Shown: positions 43,104 to 52,988, numbered from the stretch's first letter. The stretch: 64,000 nt of DNA from SZUA-217 sp964194555 (GCA_964194555.1 CAXMMT010000031.1:6418-70417), one strand, 5' to 3'. The notes: generated from the letters alone by a model not told the origin. Program-made: numbers and translations.

Positions 43104-45017
43104 CTACTGGACGACCTCGCCCACCTTCTCGAAGGGATCGGTGATGACACCAGGCTCCTCGGCCTTGATCCGGGCTGCGCGATCCAACTCACGCGCTATG
43201 AGGGTGTCGTGGATCGCCTGCCGCTGCTCATCAGTGGTCGACGCAAATCCATAAGTCGCCTGAACAAAGTCGGCGGTGTCCCCTCGATAATCGTGACCAA
43301 ATGACTTGAACTCGCCAGGAACTGTGACCATTGCGTTCATCGCATCGATCATGATTTGGATGAAGGAGATAACGGGAGTCCACTTCATCTTCTCGGGGAC
43401 ATTTCGACCCCGTTCGCCATCGAGCCACGGCGGTTTCTTGACCGCCAACCGGAGTGACATCGTCGCGATTGGATCATTGTCGTGATCAACGACCACTGCC
43501 CTCAGCCTGTCACGTTCCTCGGGTGACAGGGCTGCGTACTGCTCAAAGCTATCGAAAGCGGCAACGGTCCCTTCCGGCGTCAGTGGGTTTCGACCTTCGC
43601 GCATTCCGGCCTTGGACCAGCGGGCAAGACCGGGCAGGCCAAACCAAAGGGCTTTCGAAATGCCGTAGTGGTCAAATCCCTCGATGCCCTGATGCATGAT
43701 CACGTCAGAGCTCGACCAGGCCCCAAGACTCTCACCAAAGACCAGGACCTTGGGACGCTTCTTCTCGTCAACAGTTCGGAGACGTTGTCTGACACCCCAC
43801 AGAAGTTGTCGGAACTGGGCTCGACCCAGGGACACACCCTGAACCTCGAGGAATGAGGGTGCCTTCCCATACTGGATGCACACCGTGGCGATGTCACCAC
43901 GCGCCAGAAGTTCGGCGGACTCGATCATGGTGTGATCAACCCAGCCGGTACCGGTTGGCGATACCAGAAGCAGATACTCCCTATCAAAGACACCGAGACG
44001 CTCCATCTCGTTGAGAGCCAATTCGGATCTGCCCGTGGCATAGATCGGCTCGGAGTCGACACCCACATACGCACGGATGGGGTGAGCCTTGGCAGGCTCA
44101 CCGAGCGTATCCTCGATGACATCTGGCGATACAACCTCAGTCACATACCGGCGACCCTGGAGACCCAGTTCCTCGAATGGCGAAATGCTGTTCGGGCCGC
44201 CGGAGACAAACTCATTACTCGGTGGCACCGAGAAGTTGGTCTCCATCTTTGCGTTGGCCCGCGATATGCGTCGGACGAGACTGCCATAGAGAACCACCGC
44301 CCCCGCACCCCAAAGTGCGCCGTTGATGGCTCGACCGATCGCCGAGTGACCCGAGCTCTCACCGATGTATCCGACAAGTGAGTCTCGGGATGAGAGGTAC
44401 CCGCGCCCGACCCATCTACCGGCAAATGCCAGACCGGTGGCAATGGCTATGGACATAGGCAGCTGAGCCGGTTTGTCATCTTCGGTCCAACGCTGAATGA
44501 CGGCCTTGCGAGTTTCCAGCTCCTTACCCCAACGGCTTGCCACATAGCCGAAACCGCCGAGACCGGTGATGATGGGGACAATGGGTGTGTCGATCCTCCC
44601 TTGCACCTCGTTGCCTGCTTCGTGGATGATGCCGCCTATCGCGGCGACACTGACGATCTGCCCAGCACTGCGCAGCATCGCCTTGGATGTGGCTTCGTCA
44701 TCGGACTCCTGGATTCGAGCCAGGGTCGCACCTCCGGCCGCGATCACCGCCCGTGACCCGATCCGCCAGGCGAGCGGTGACCCCTTGGGGGCAACACTTC
44801 TCGCCAGAACATCGACGCTCAGACCGATGGCCTCCGCAGCGAGCACCGTCAGACCCGCAGCGATGCCCTGATGGACCGAGGTTCTCGGCATCAAGGATGG
44901 CCCAAACGAATCGAGCGCCGCACCGGCCTTCAGCGGCCCGGCCGGGCCACTGGTGATCGGGTTGAGCCGGTCCGACACCGTGACCGCCACCCTTACAAAG
45001 TTCTCTGTGAGGTTCAT
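43104..45017 (-). CDS. DUF2319-type alpha/beta-hydrolase membrane protein
   Basis: 637 residues. The N-terminal third has several hydrophobic helices (about 45-270), matching the Abhydrolase_9 N-terminal membrane domain. The C-terminal hydrolase carries LLVSPTGTGWVDHTMIESAE and the nucleophile elbow FGESLGAWSS, with DHDNDPIATMSL as a probable acid region. These are large actinobacterial membrane hydrolases of unconfirmed substrate. The start ATG 45017 lies only 12 bp from the left arm of the composite inverted repeat, so the site probably controls it. Confidence 0.82.
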   Translation of the reverse strand: MNLTENFVRVAVTVSDRLNPITSGPAGPLKAGAALDSFGPSLMPRTSVHQGIAAGLTVLAAEAIGLSVDVLARSVAPKGSPLAWRIGSRAVIAAGGATLARIQESDDEATSKAMLRSAGQIVSVAAIGGIIHEAGNEVQGRIDTPIVPIITGLGGFGYVASRWGKELETRKAVIQRWTEDDKPAQLPMSIAIATGLAFAGRWVGRGYLSSRDSLVGYIGESSGHSAIGRAINGALWGAGAVVLYGSLVRRISRANAKMETNFSVPPSNEFVSGGPNSISPFEELGLQGRRYVTEVVSPDVIEDTLGEPAKAHPIRAYVGVDSEPIYATGRSELALNEMERLGVFDREYLLLVSPTGTGWVDHTMIESAELLARGDIATVCIQYGKAPSFLEVQGVSLGRAQFRQLLWGVRQRLRTVDEKKRPKVLVFGESLGAWSSSDVIMHQGIEGFDHYGISKALWFGLPGLARWSKAGMREGRNPLTPEGTVAAFDSFEQYAALSPEERDRLRAVVVDHDNDPIATMSLRLAVKKPPWLDGERGRNVPEKMKWTPVISFIQIMIDAMNAMVTVPGEFKSFGHDYRGDTADFVQATYGFASTTDEQRQAIHDTLIARELDRAARIKAEEPGVITDPFEKVGEVVQ

Positions 45018-45028
45018 GGCTGAGAAAT

Positions 45029-45103
45029 CTAGTCAAACACCTCTCGATGAACCGAAATGCGGGTCGAGGCCATGAAACGGTTCACAGAAGAGTGTTTGAC
45101 TAG
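45029..45103. repeat. Composite inverted repeat between hydrolase and sulfatase genes
   Basis: The 26-bp module CTAGTCAAACAC-N7-TGAACCG occurs on one strand at 45029-45054 and on the other at 45078-45103, with 19 fixed positions identical and a 23-bp centre. It sits between divergent genes. The equal 7-bp inner gaps suggest two protein sites, not a simple hairpin. Confidence 0.8.
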
Positions 45104-45124
45104 GTTCACCCTTTGCTCTATCCA
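45096..45124 (+). promoter_or_regulatory. Probable promoter for arylsulfatase gene
   Basis: TTGACT at 45096, a 17-bp spacer, then TATCCA at 45119, 21 bp before ATG. The -35 lies within the right arm of the composite repeat, so a bound protein would affect it. Confidence 0.5.
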
Positions 45125-45144
45125 CATCCAACCAGGAGTCGAAG

Positions 45145-47508
45145 ATGACCAGCGAGCGCAGTCGTGATGTTCTACCCGTTCCGGACAAGCCCTATCAGGG
45201 ACTTCTCACCTACGACGCCAAAGACCCGGCCTCCAGTTTTCCTCCGATCGCGCCGATTCGTCCCCCGGCCGGGGCGCCCAACGTCCTGATCGTGCTTCTC
45301 GACGACGTCGGCTTCGGCGCCTCGAGCGCATTTGGTGGTCCATGTGAGACTCCGATCGCGGAGCGACTGGCCGGGGAAGGGCTGAAGTACAACAGGTTTC
45401 ATACGACCGCCCTTTGCTCGCCCACACGAGCAGCGCTTCTTACCGGACGTAACCACCACTCGGTCGGAATGGGCGGAATCACCGAGCTTGCAACGTCTGC
45501 TCCCGGATACACCTCTGTGATCCCGAACTCCACTGCCTCACTGGCCGAGATGCTGAAACTCAACGGGTACTCGACGGCACAGTTCGGAAAGTGTCATGAA
45601 GTGCCCGTTTGGGAAACGAGTCCGATGGGTCCGTTTCGACAGTGGCCGACTGGACAGGGTTTCGAGCACTTCTATGGCTTCATCGGGGGCGAGACCAACC
45701 AATACGCCCCTGCGATCTACAGGGACACCGTCCCGATCGAGCCCGAGCATGGTGACGACGAGGACTACCACTTCGGCGAGGACATGACCGATCACACCAT
45801 CGACTGGATCCGCCAGCAGAAGGCTCTGATGCCGGACAAGCCATTCTTTGCCTACTACGCGCCTGGGGCCACCCACGCTCCGCACCATGTGCCCCCCGTC
45901 TGGTCGGACAAGTACAAGGGAAAGTTCGACCAGGGATGGGACGTCGTTCGTGAACAGACTCTGGCCCGACAAAAGGAGCTAGGAGTCATCCCCGACGATG
46001 CCGTGCTCACCGAACGGCCCGAGGAGATCCCGGCTTGGGACGACATGCCCGAGGATCTGAAGCCGGTGCTCGCCAGACAAATGGAGATCTACGCGGGATT
46101 TCTCGAGCACACAGATCACCAGGTGGGCCGTCTCATCGACGCCCTCGAAGACCTCGAGGTCCTGGATGACACGTTGGTTTTCTACATAATCGGAGACAAC
46201 GGAGCATCGGCGGAGGGGACCATCAACGGCACCTTCAACGAGATGCTCAGCCTCAACGGTGCATTTGACATAGAGACCCCCGAGTTCATGGCCGCGCGCA
46301 TCGATGACTTTGGTGGCCCCGAGGCGTACAACCACTTCGCCGTGGGTTGGGCGCATGCGATGGATACGCCATATCAATGGACTAAGCAGGTGGCTTCGCA
46401 TTGGGGGGGCACACGCAACGGCACGGTCGTCCACTGGCCAAACGGATTCAGCAGTCGCGGGGAGATCCGCAGCCAATTCCACCATGTTATCGACGTCGCG
46501 GCCACGGTCATGGAAGCAGCCGGGCTACCACACCCGACTTTCGTCAACGGTGTCCAGCAGGAGGCTCTCCAAGGCACCAGCATGGCCTACAGCTTTGACG
46601 ATGAGGACGCCGACGATGTGCGGACGACCCAGTACTTCGAGATGTTCGTCAACCGAGGCATCTATCACGAGGGTTGGACAGCGGTGACCCGACACAGCAC
46701 ACCCTGGGTCCTGGGCGAGGAGTTGCCGCCAATCGCCGGAGATGTATGGGAACTCTACGGACCCGACGATTGGACCCAGTCGAACAACCTCGCCGATCAG
46801 ATGCCCGAGAAGCTGGAAGAGCTCCAGAGGCTGTTTCTGATCGAGGCAGCCCGATACCAGGTGCTACCACTAGATGATCGACGTGTCGAGAGATTCAACT
46901 CGGATATGGCGGGGAGACCGCTTCTCATCCACGGAAACAGCCAGTTGCTCTTCGGAGGGATGGGTCGACTCCCCGAGAACACTGTCTTGAACATCAAGAA
47001 CAAGAGCCACGCGGTTACAGCTCAGATCGCGGTCCCGGTCGACGGAGGTGACGGTGTTCTCGTCGCTCAAGGCGGACAGTTCGGCGGCTGGGTTCTCTAC
47101 GTATACGAAGGCAAACCTGTCTATTGCTACAACTTGTTCGGTGCCCAGCGCTTCAAGGTATATGGGAACACGACCCTCGATGCCGGTGAGCATCAGGTTC
47201 GAGCCGAGTTCGACTACGACGGGGGTGGCCTTGGCAAGGGAGGGACAATCACTCTCTACATCGACGGTGAGGCCGTCGGCGAAGGTCGGGTAGAAGGCAC
47301 TCAGCCGATGTTGTTCTCCGCCGATGAGACCACCGACGTAGGCCACGACACCGCCACGTCTGTCACCGACGACTTCGCTTCTTCGGCTGAAACTCGCTAT
47401 CCGGGTCGAGTGCGGTGGGTTCAGATCGATCTCGGTGAGGATGCCGAGGATGCCGACCACTTCATAACCCCCGAAGAGCGACTGCGCATCGCCATGGCCA
47501 TCCAGTAG
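45145..47508 (+). CDS. Arylsulfatase (type I sulfatase)
   Basis: A 787-residue alkaline-phosphatase-superfamily hydrolase. Metal ligands are in LLDDVGFGAS (Asp53, Asp54). The formylglycine motif is CSPTRAALLTGRN with Cys91, which needs a maturation enzyme not present in this window. YIIGDNGASAEG gives the C-side metal ligands. A beta-rich C-terminal region of about 180 residues follows. No signal peptide is seen, so it is probably cytoplasmic or exported by an unusual route. It may release sulfate from esters. ATG with AGGAG upstream. Confidence 0.92.
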   Translation: MTSERSRDVLPVPDKPYQGLLTYDAKDPASSFPPIAPIRPPAGAPNVLIVLLDDVGFGASSAFGGPCETPIAERLAGEGLKYNRFHTTALCSPTRAALLTGRNHHSVGMGGITELATSAPGYTSVIPNSTASLAEMLKLNGYSTAQFGKCHEVPVWETSPMGPFRQWPTGQGFEHFYGFIGGETNQYAPAIYRDTVPIEPEHGDDEDYHFGEDMTDHTIDWIRQQKALMPDKPFFAYYAPGATHAPHHVPPVWSDKYKGKFDQGWDVVREQTLARQKELGVIPDDAVLTERPEEIPAWDDMPEDLKPVLARQMEIYAGFLEHTDHQVGRLIDALEDLEVLDDTLVFYIIGDNGASAEGTINGTFNEMLSLNGAFDIETPEFMAARIDDFGGPEAYNHFAVGWAHAMDTPYQWTKQVASHWGGTRNGTVVHWPNGFSSRGEIRSQFHHVIDVAATVMEAAGLPHPTFVNGVQQEALQGTSMAYSFDDEDADDVRTTQYFEMFVNRGIYHEGWTAVTRHSTPWVLGEELPPIAGDVWELYGPDDWTQSNNLADQMPEKLEELQRLFLIEAARYQVLPLDDRRVERFNSDMAGRPLLIHGNSQLLFGGMGRLPENTVLNIKNKSHAVTAQIAVPVDGGDGVLVAQGGQFGGWVLYVYEGKPVYCYNLFGAQRFKVYGNTTLDAGEHQVRAEFDYDGGGLGKGGTITLYIDGEAVGEGRVEGTQPMLFSADETTDVGHDTATSVTDDFASSAETRYPGRVRWVQIDLGEDAEDADHFITPEERLRIAMAIQ

Positions 47509-47536
47509 CCGCGTCCTCAAGCATGACGAGTGCCCC

Positions 47537-47570
47537 TTGGGAGAGCGTCTGATCTGATCGGCTCTCTCAA
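47537..47570 (+). terminator. Possible terminator/attenuator after sulfatase gene
   Basis: TTGGGAGAGC and GCTCTCTCAA pair with one wobble around a 14-nt loop, 28 bp after the sulfatase stop. No T tract follows, so function is uncertain. Confidence 0.35.
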
Positions 47571-47582
47571 CGTGTCCCCGCT

Positions 47583-48755
47583 TTGGCTCTTGCAGTAGCA
47601 ATCTCGCTGGTTGTCATCCTCGTGGTGCTTGTGCACCTCGTCGGCGGATGGCTCTACGCCAACGGGTTTCGGAGGAGCGCGCTACGCGTCCAACCTCCGA
47701 AGCGCACTTTTGGAGTCTGGGTTCGCTCTGTCGACAAGAGACAGATCACACTCACCGCCGGCGAACCCCGGCAGGACATCGGACACCCGGGGACTCTTGG
47801 TCTCTTCTGGAAAGGCGGGTACGGACAGGTCGGATCGGTGATCGGGGTCGAGGGTATGGATGTAACCCGGAGGTACACCCAGATCGAGGGTGATACACCC
47901 CCGATATGTCAGGACGGGACACTGGAGAGCTGCGCGCCGGTGGATCTGGAGGGCTACGCCTATCCATCCGACCCGTCCGACGTCGATCTCGAGTTCGAAG
48001 AGACCACATACAACAGCCCGCTCGGACCTATCGAAGCGTGGGTCATTCCCGCTGACGATGCTGGCGCGTGGGCAATCCACATCCACGGTTGGACAGCCGA
48101 AAGAAGGGAGGCGATTCGTCTGCTGCCAACCATTCACTCAGCCGGTATTACCTCGATGGTCATCGACTATCGCAACGACCCCGGGGCGCCTCGTGACCCG
48201 AGTGGCCACTACCGGTTCGGCCAAACCGAGTGGGAAGACGTCGAAGGGGCTATTCGATATGCGGCCGACCACGGTGCCATGAACATCATCCTGATCGGCT
48301 ACAGCACAGGTTCCGCCCACGCCATGGCATTCCTGGAACATTCGGAGCTGGCAGTACGGGTCATCGGCGTGGTACTCGACTCGCCGAACATCCTCCTCGC
48401 CGAGGCGGTGCGCCACGGATCTCAGGATCTGCGCTTCTCGGGCACCAACATCAAGATCAGTCGCCTGGTCACCGAGTTCGGCATGTGGATCGCCGATCTC
48501 CGCTGGAAGATCGACTGGGAAGCTACCAACTACGTGCAGAGGGCAGCCACCATTCTGACGGTGCCGACGCTGGTCTTTCACGGCACGTCGGACCACCGGG
48601 TGCCGATCTCAGTGAGTCGCCAACTCGAATCGCTTGCCAAAGAGGTCGTGACACTCGTGGAGAGCCGCGCGGCGGGTCATGTGATGAGTTGGAACGCCGA
48701 CCCGGAACGCTATGAGAGGTATCTGGGAAACTTCTTGGGAGCGATTCAGAATTGA
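47583..48755 (+). CDS. Membrane-anchored alpha/beta-hydrolase
   Basis: 390 residues. An N-terminal membrane helix (LAVAISLVVILVVLVHLVGG, residues 2-22) is followed by a soluble domain. The hydrolase core has an HGW oxyanion strand (AIHIHGWTAERREA), nucleophile GYSTGSA, acid region GTSDHRVPIS and histidine RAAGHVMSW. The catalytic triad looks complete. Start TTG 47583 is tentative. It lies 74 bp after the sulfatase in the same direction. Its 3' end overlaps convergent fabH by 10 bases. Confidence 0.82.
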   Translation: MALAVAISLVVILVVLVHLVGGWLYANGFRRSALRVQPPKRTFGVWVRSVDKRQITLTAGEPRQDIGHPGTLGLFWKGGYGQVGSVIGVEGMDVTRRYTQIEGDTPPICQDGTLESCAPVDLEGYAYPSDPSDVDLEFEETTYNSPLGPIEAWVIPADDAGAWAIHIHGWTAERREAIRLLPTIHSAGITSMVIDYRNDPGAPRDPSGHYRFGQTEWEDVEGAIRYAADHGAMNIILIGYSTGSAHAMAFLEHSELAVRVIGVVLDSPNILLAEAVRHGSQDLRFSGTNIKISRLVTEFGMWIADLRWKIDWEATNYVQRAATILTVPTLVFHGTSDHRVPISVSRQLESLAKEVVTLVESRAAGHVMSWNADPERYERYLGNFLGAIQN

Positions 48756-49723
48756 ACAGCCGCCGCTGCCCAATGAAATCCGGCGCCGAACGCGGTCAGG
48801 ACAACCAGATCACCCTTCTCGATTGTGCCGTTGCCAACGGCCTCCCACATGGCCAGGGGGACGGTCGCTGAGCCGGTGTTGCCGTACTCGTCGACGTTGA
48901 CATAGATCCTGTCCTCATCGAGTCCCATCCTCTTGCGGACGGCGTCGATGATTCGCAGATTCGCCTGATGCGGGATCACCAGAGCGACATCGGAGACTGA
49001 CTTGCCTATTCGTTGAAGAACCTCCGCAGAGGCTTCACTCATCCGTCGCACAGCCTCGACGAAGACCTTGCGCCCATCCATTATCAGACGGTTGTAGTCG
49101 CCATTCAGCAACGTCTTCTCGTTGAAGGGATTGCGTGTTCCCCCCGCCGCGAGTGTGAGAATCTCCGCACTTCCCCCATCGGTGCCTGAGACCACGTCGA
49201 GAACCTCGGCGCGGCCAGGTTCGGGCCCCATGATCACGGCGCCCGCGGCGTCCCCGAAAAGGGGCGCGGTGTTTCGGTCCTTAGGCGAGATCATCCTCGA
49301 GATCAGCTCGACACCGATCACAAGGACGTTCTTGGGAGATACCGCAATCCGGCTTCGTGCCACGTCGACGGCCTGGACAAACCCTGCGCAGCCGCTTCCG
49401 CCGAGGTCGTAAGTGGGAATGGCGCGACAGCCGAGTTGATGCTGGACCAGGGCCGACGTGTCAGGGGTCATCATCTCCGGCGTGTCGGTGGCCAGGATGA
49501 TCTCGTCGATGTCATCTGCCACGAGGCCGGAGTCCTTCAGAGCGCTCTCTGCAGCCGCCACCGACATGGTCATCGTCGATTCGTCATCGGCTGCCATCCG
49601 GCGGCGTTTGATGCCGGTTCGCTGGATGATCCACTCGTCGGAAGTATCAACCAGCTCGGCCCAGTACTCGTTTGTGACTACCCGCTCCGGGGTATAGGCC
49701 CCAAATCCCATGAAGTGCGCCAT
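48746..49723 (-). CDS. fabH: 3-oxoacyl-ACP synthase III (FabH)
   Basis: A 325-residue thiolase-fold enzyme starting fatty acid synthesis by condensing acyl-CoA with malonyl-ACP. The catalytic triad is Cys112 (GGSGCAGFVQA), His252 (VIPHQANLRI) and Asn282 (EYGNTGSATVP). N-terminal GAYTPERVVTN and DTSDEWIIQRTGI are typical. ATG start; the upstream region contains a direct repeat GTGACC-ttag-GTGACC about 14 bp before ATG. No fab cluster is adjacent, so it may be a second FabH or feed a special acyl chain. Confidence 0.93.
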   Translation of the reverse strand: MAHFMGFGAYTPERVVTNEYWAELVDTSDEWIIQRTGIKRRRMAADDESTMTMSVAAAESALKDSGLVADDIDEIILATDTPEMMTPDTSALVQHQLGCRAIPTYDLGGSGCAGFVQAVDVARSRIAVSPKNVLVIGVELISRMISPKDRNTAPLFGDAAGAVIMGPEPGRAEVLDVVSGTDGGSAEILTLAAGGTRNPFNEKTLLNGDYNRLIMDGRKVFVEAVRRMSEASAEVLQRIGKSVSDVALVIPHQANLRIIDAVRKRMGLDEDRIYVNVDEYGNTGSATVPLAMWEAVGNGTIEKGDLVVLTAFGAGFHWAAAAVQF

Positions 49724-49765
49724 ACGAAGTGTGACCTTAGGTGACCGATTCCGGTTACGGCTCGG

Positions 49766-50638
49766 TCAACTTGCTGGCGCGTCTGACGAAGTCGGCAGGG
49801 TTTGCTCATGCTTCTTCTTCATGATCTCCACTCCGTAGAGAAGAATCAGCGCCGAGTAGTAGATGAACACCAGCCCGAGAAAGACTGATCCAGCAGCCCC
49901 CGCCGCCGATTGGAACGTGTATGCGGCCACATAGAGCCCATAGGCCCAGGCGCCTATCGATAGCATTGTCATCGCGACAATCGACGGCAGCCAGACAGAG
50001 TTCCAGGCGATGTGCTCTTCCGGGGTGTACTTGTAGAGGATCGCGATGAACAGGGCACCGAGGGCGAGCGGCACCAGCGAACCGGTGGTTTTGATCAGGA
50101 TGTCGGCGATCAAGCTCCCAAACACACGATCGAGCATTCCTATCACCGCCTCGGCTAGCAAAGTGAGAGTGAGCAAGGCGCCGGCACCAAAGACGGCGAG
50201 CACTCCAAATAGCCTCCGCTGAAGAGTTCCTCTAGCCCCACCCACCCAGGGGGCGTCCCAAATAATGTCCACTACGTCCTTCCAGGCAACGAACAACAGC
50301 GTGGCAGTGAACAGAAGGACACCAAGTGTGACCAGGGACACGACTACTCCCGTGTCAACCAGTTGTAGCTGCTCAAAGGCATAAATGAGCGAGGTCGCCA
50401 AATCATCCCCCAAGACGTCGGCGATCAGTTTCTCCACCTCGGCAGTCACGGCATCCTGGCCAAAGAAGATCGATGCCAGGGAGATTGCCAAGAAAATGAC
50501 AGGGATCAACGCGAAGAGGCTGTAGTAGGCGACCGCAGCGCCGAGTCGAATGACCCGGTCGTCGATCCATGATCGCGCAGAAGTGAGGAGCAGATTTGCG
50601 GTTCTCACCACCGGTCCTTCGCCTGTCAGGGTTCTCAC
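49766..50638 (-). CDS. YihY/BrkB family membrane protein
   Basis: A 290-residue protein with about six membrane helices. The family pattern includes AAVAYYSLFALIPVIFLAISLA near the start and a long helix with FVAWKDVVDIIW. The C-terminal ends in a charged tail (MKKKHEQTLP). The GTG at 50638 overlaps the stop of the flippase gene (GTGA), so translation is coupled. An earlier GTG at 50662 is possible. The old label ribonuclease BN is wrong for this family; function is unknown. Confidence 0.85.
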   Translation of the reverse strand: MRTLTGEGPVVRTANLLLTSARSWIDDRVIRLGAAVAYYSLFALIPVIFLAISLASIFFGQDAVTAEVEKLIADVLGDDLATSLIYAFEQLQLVDTGVVVSLVTLGVLLFTATLLFVAWKDVVDIIWDAPWVGGARGTLQRRLFGVLAVFGAGALLTLTLLAEAVIGMLDRVFGSLIADILIKTTGSLVPLALGALFIAILYKYTPEEHIAWNSVWLPSIVAMTMLSIGAWAYGLYVAAYTFQSAAGAAGSVFLGLVFIYYSALILLYGVEIMKKKHEQTLPTSSDAPAS

Positions 50639-52941
50639 ACGTATCCGTTCTTCTCCAGCCACCTCATCGAGAAGAACCCGGCACCCGACGGGATGTAGAA
50701 GGTTGCCACTCTGTAGATGACAGCGGCCGCAAAGGCAGTGGTCTCATCCACGCCAAAAACAACCAGGAACGCGGTCAACACTGCCTCTGAAACCCCAACG
50801 CCGCCTGGAATCGGAACCAGGCCTCCGAGAAGTCCAGTGGCCACCGTCGCAGTGAGCACCGACCAGATCCCGAGGGAGACATCGAGACTGAGCAGTATGA
50901 GCCACAAACTCAGGGCCAGGACGAACCGGGAGCCAAAGTTGCTGGCGAGCAGTCCCAAGGTCCTCTTGGGATCCTTGAGAACATCGCGGAACGCACCCAG
51001 CGCCTCTCCGAGAATCGGCAACACCCAATCTCGAAGCCGCTGCACCCTCCGGACGAGATACACGACCAGGAGAACAACTCCGATCAAGACCAGAAGAACC
51101 ACACCCCACTCCGTCTCACCCGATGTGAGACCAAAGCTGACACTGCCCGATACGACTGCGAGAACCAGAATCACCACTTCCAACAGCAATCCTGAAAGAG
51201 TGTCTATCGACCCCTGCACCAGGGCCGACGTGAATGAAACCCCATACTTCCTGAGGAAAGCGGCGGTCATGGCGATTCGGCCCGCCGAACTGGGAACCGC
51301 GAGGGAGATGAACTTGATGGCCGATTGGAGAATCACCACCGGGCGAAGTGGGATCGGATAACCAACCGCAGCGAGCATGGCGGTTGCCTCGGGGAAGTAG
51401 ACGAACTGCCCCACGATGAAAGCAACGACGATGAAAGCCCAATCCGCGTCTTGAACTTCTTCCCAGACGGCGACAAAGTCGATATCCGCCAACAGTGAGA
51501 TCAAGAAGTAGACGGCAAACAGGGACACCGCCATCATCGCCAGGTTCTTTCCCTGCACCCGTCGTATCTGCACCTGATCCTCGGTTTCCGAGGAGGTGAC
51601 CCTGGCTACCTCGTCATACACTTCACGCACGAACACCTTCGGCTTGGAGAGAGCTCGGCGTTCGGCGGCACTTACGCCTGGCATTTGTATGTAGGGGAGA
51701 GACGTGGACAGAACCTCATCTCCCAGACCCTGTCGCGCGCTCGCCACGACCCCCTCCACGCCGAACAATCGGGACATCGAAACAAGAAGCTCAACTATGT
51801 CGAGGGAGAGAGCAGACTCGGGACCGGCCACAACTCCGGCTCCAAAGTCACCGATCTGATGACCTTGGGGCGTGATCGTAATAGCTGAGCACCGGAGCGC
51901 CCCGTGGGAGATGCGGCCTTCGTGAAGCTGACGCACCGACCGCCAGATCGAGACGAGCTGATCTTGAGATATCTCCCCGGATTTCATTTCGGAGAGCCGG
52001 CGGCCCGACCTGTCGACGGCCAGGACAGCCATGTCGTCACCGCCCATTCCCGCTGCCAGCACTCGCGGCACGGAGGCTCCGGTCCGCTCGGCCATCAGGG
52101 TCACAAGCGCCTCGTGCTCCACGCTTTGCATCCGAGTCAGCGCCAGGGACGGGGTGGTATCCCGGTACCAGAGATACCTCCAGGTACGAGCGAACAACTG
52201 TGAGTCGGTCGAGTCTCTTCCGTACGCTTTGACCTCCACACGACCGTGGGCGTCGCTGGCTCCAATAAGCCGCCTCACGCCCCAAGATTGATCGTCGTCC
52301 AACTCCAGGTCGAAAATATCCACACCCAGCCCACGCAACGCCGACGCGATCGAGCCGGTGTCAGGGAATCCACGGGGAGATCCGAAGATCAACAACACGA
52401 TGGCCGAGGCACCTGCCCCAAGACCAAAGGCACCAAATGCGCTACTCGGGAGACCGAGTCCGAGGCCAACGCCTGCTGCACCAACAGCCAGTATCACGCC
52501 CCATCCGAGTCGACGCATGGGTCTGGTGAGATGGGGAGCCACCACGAGCAGCATCGCGGTAACGACGGCCACCCGGAAGATCGGGAACTGGGAGATGGGC
52601 TCGGCAAGTCCGAGTTCGGGAAGAAACCGTGGCCAACTCCCGCTTATCAGCCGAACCAGGGTTGTCGCCAGTGCTGCAACTGTGAAGGTGACCAGGACCA
52701 TGTCCCGAGCGGCATCCAGCCTGTGCTTCCATTGAACCAGCACGACCAGGAAAATCCCGACGACGTAAAAGAACCCTGCGGTGTACACAACCGAGATAGT
52801 CCCGGCGAGCCAATCCGGGACGGCTCCGACAACCTCCGACACGGTGGCCTCGACATCAGCGACTTTGAGATACGACCGCCATGACCACAGGAAGAGCAGG
52901 ACTCCCAAAGCCAAACCGGTGGCATCGGCGGCTCGACGCAC
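50635..52941 (-). CDS. Flippase-like (UPF0104/LPG synthase TM) protein with kinase-like domain
   Basis: About 768 residues. It has N-terminal membrane helices (to about 220), a cytoplasmic kinase-like region at roughly 270-480, then eight or so helices of the lysylphosphatidylglycerol synthase TM family (FISLAVPSSAGRIAMTAAFL, then GLLGGLVPIPGGVGVSEAV). The kinase part keeps GDFGAG but shows HGALRCSAI where HGDL-N is expected, so it is probably a pseudokinase. Start is uncertain: GTG 52941 is used; a longer frame to ATG 53067 overlaps sulP by 79 bp. Confidence 0.8.
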   Translation of the reverse strand: MRRAADATGLALGVLLFLWSWRSYLKVADVEATVSEVVGAVPDWLAGTISVVYTAGFFYVVGIFLVVLVQWKHRLDAARDMVLVTFTVAALATTLVRLISGSWPRFLPELGLAEPISQFPIFRVAVVTAMLLVVAPHLTRPMRRLGWGVILAVGAAGVGLGLGLPSSAFGAFGLGAGASAIVLLIFGSPRGFPDTGSIASALRGLGVDIFDLELDDDQSWGVRRLIGASDAHGRVEVKAYGRDSTDSQLFARTWRYLWYRDTTPSLALTRMQSVEHEALVTLMAERTGASVPRVLAAGMGGDDMAVLAVDRSGRRLSEMKSGEISQDQLVSIWRSVRQLHEGRISHGALRCSAITITPQGHQIGDFGAGVVAGPESALSLDIVELLVSMSRLFGVEGVVASARQGLGDEVLSTSLPYIQMPGVSAAERRALSKPKVFVREVYDEVARVTSSETEDQVQIRRVQGKNLAMMAVSLFAVYFLISLLADIDFVAVWEEVQDADWAFIVVAFIVGQFVYFPEATAMLAAVGYPIPLRPVVILQSAIKFISLAVPSSAGRIAMTAAFLRKYGVSFTSALVQGSIDTLSGLLLEVVILVLAVVSGSVSFGLTSGETEWGVVLLVLIGVVLLVVYLVRRVQRLRDWVLPILGEALGAFRDVLKDPKRTLGLLASNFGSRFVLALSLWLILLSLDVSLGIWSVLTATVATGLLGGLVPIPGGVGVSEAVLTAFLVVFGVDETTAFAAAVIYRVATFYIPSGAGFFSMRWLEKNGYV

Positions 52942-52988
52942 CCGAGGCTGCTCGGTCGCGGGGATGAGGTACCTGCTGCGAGTGACAG

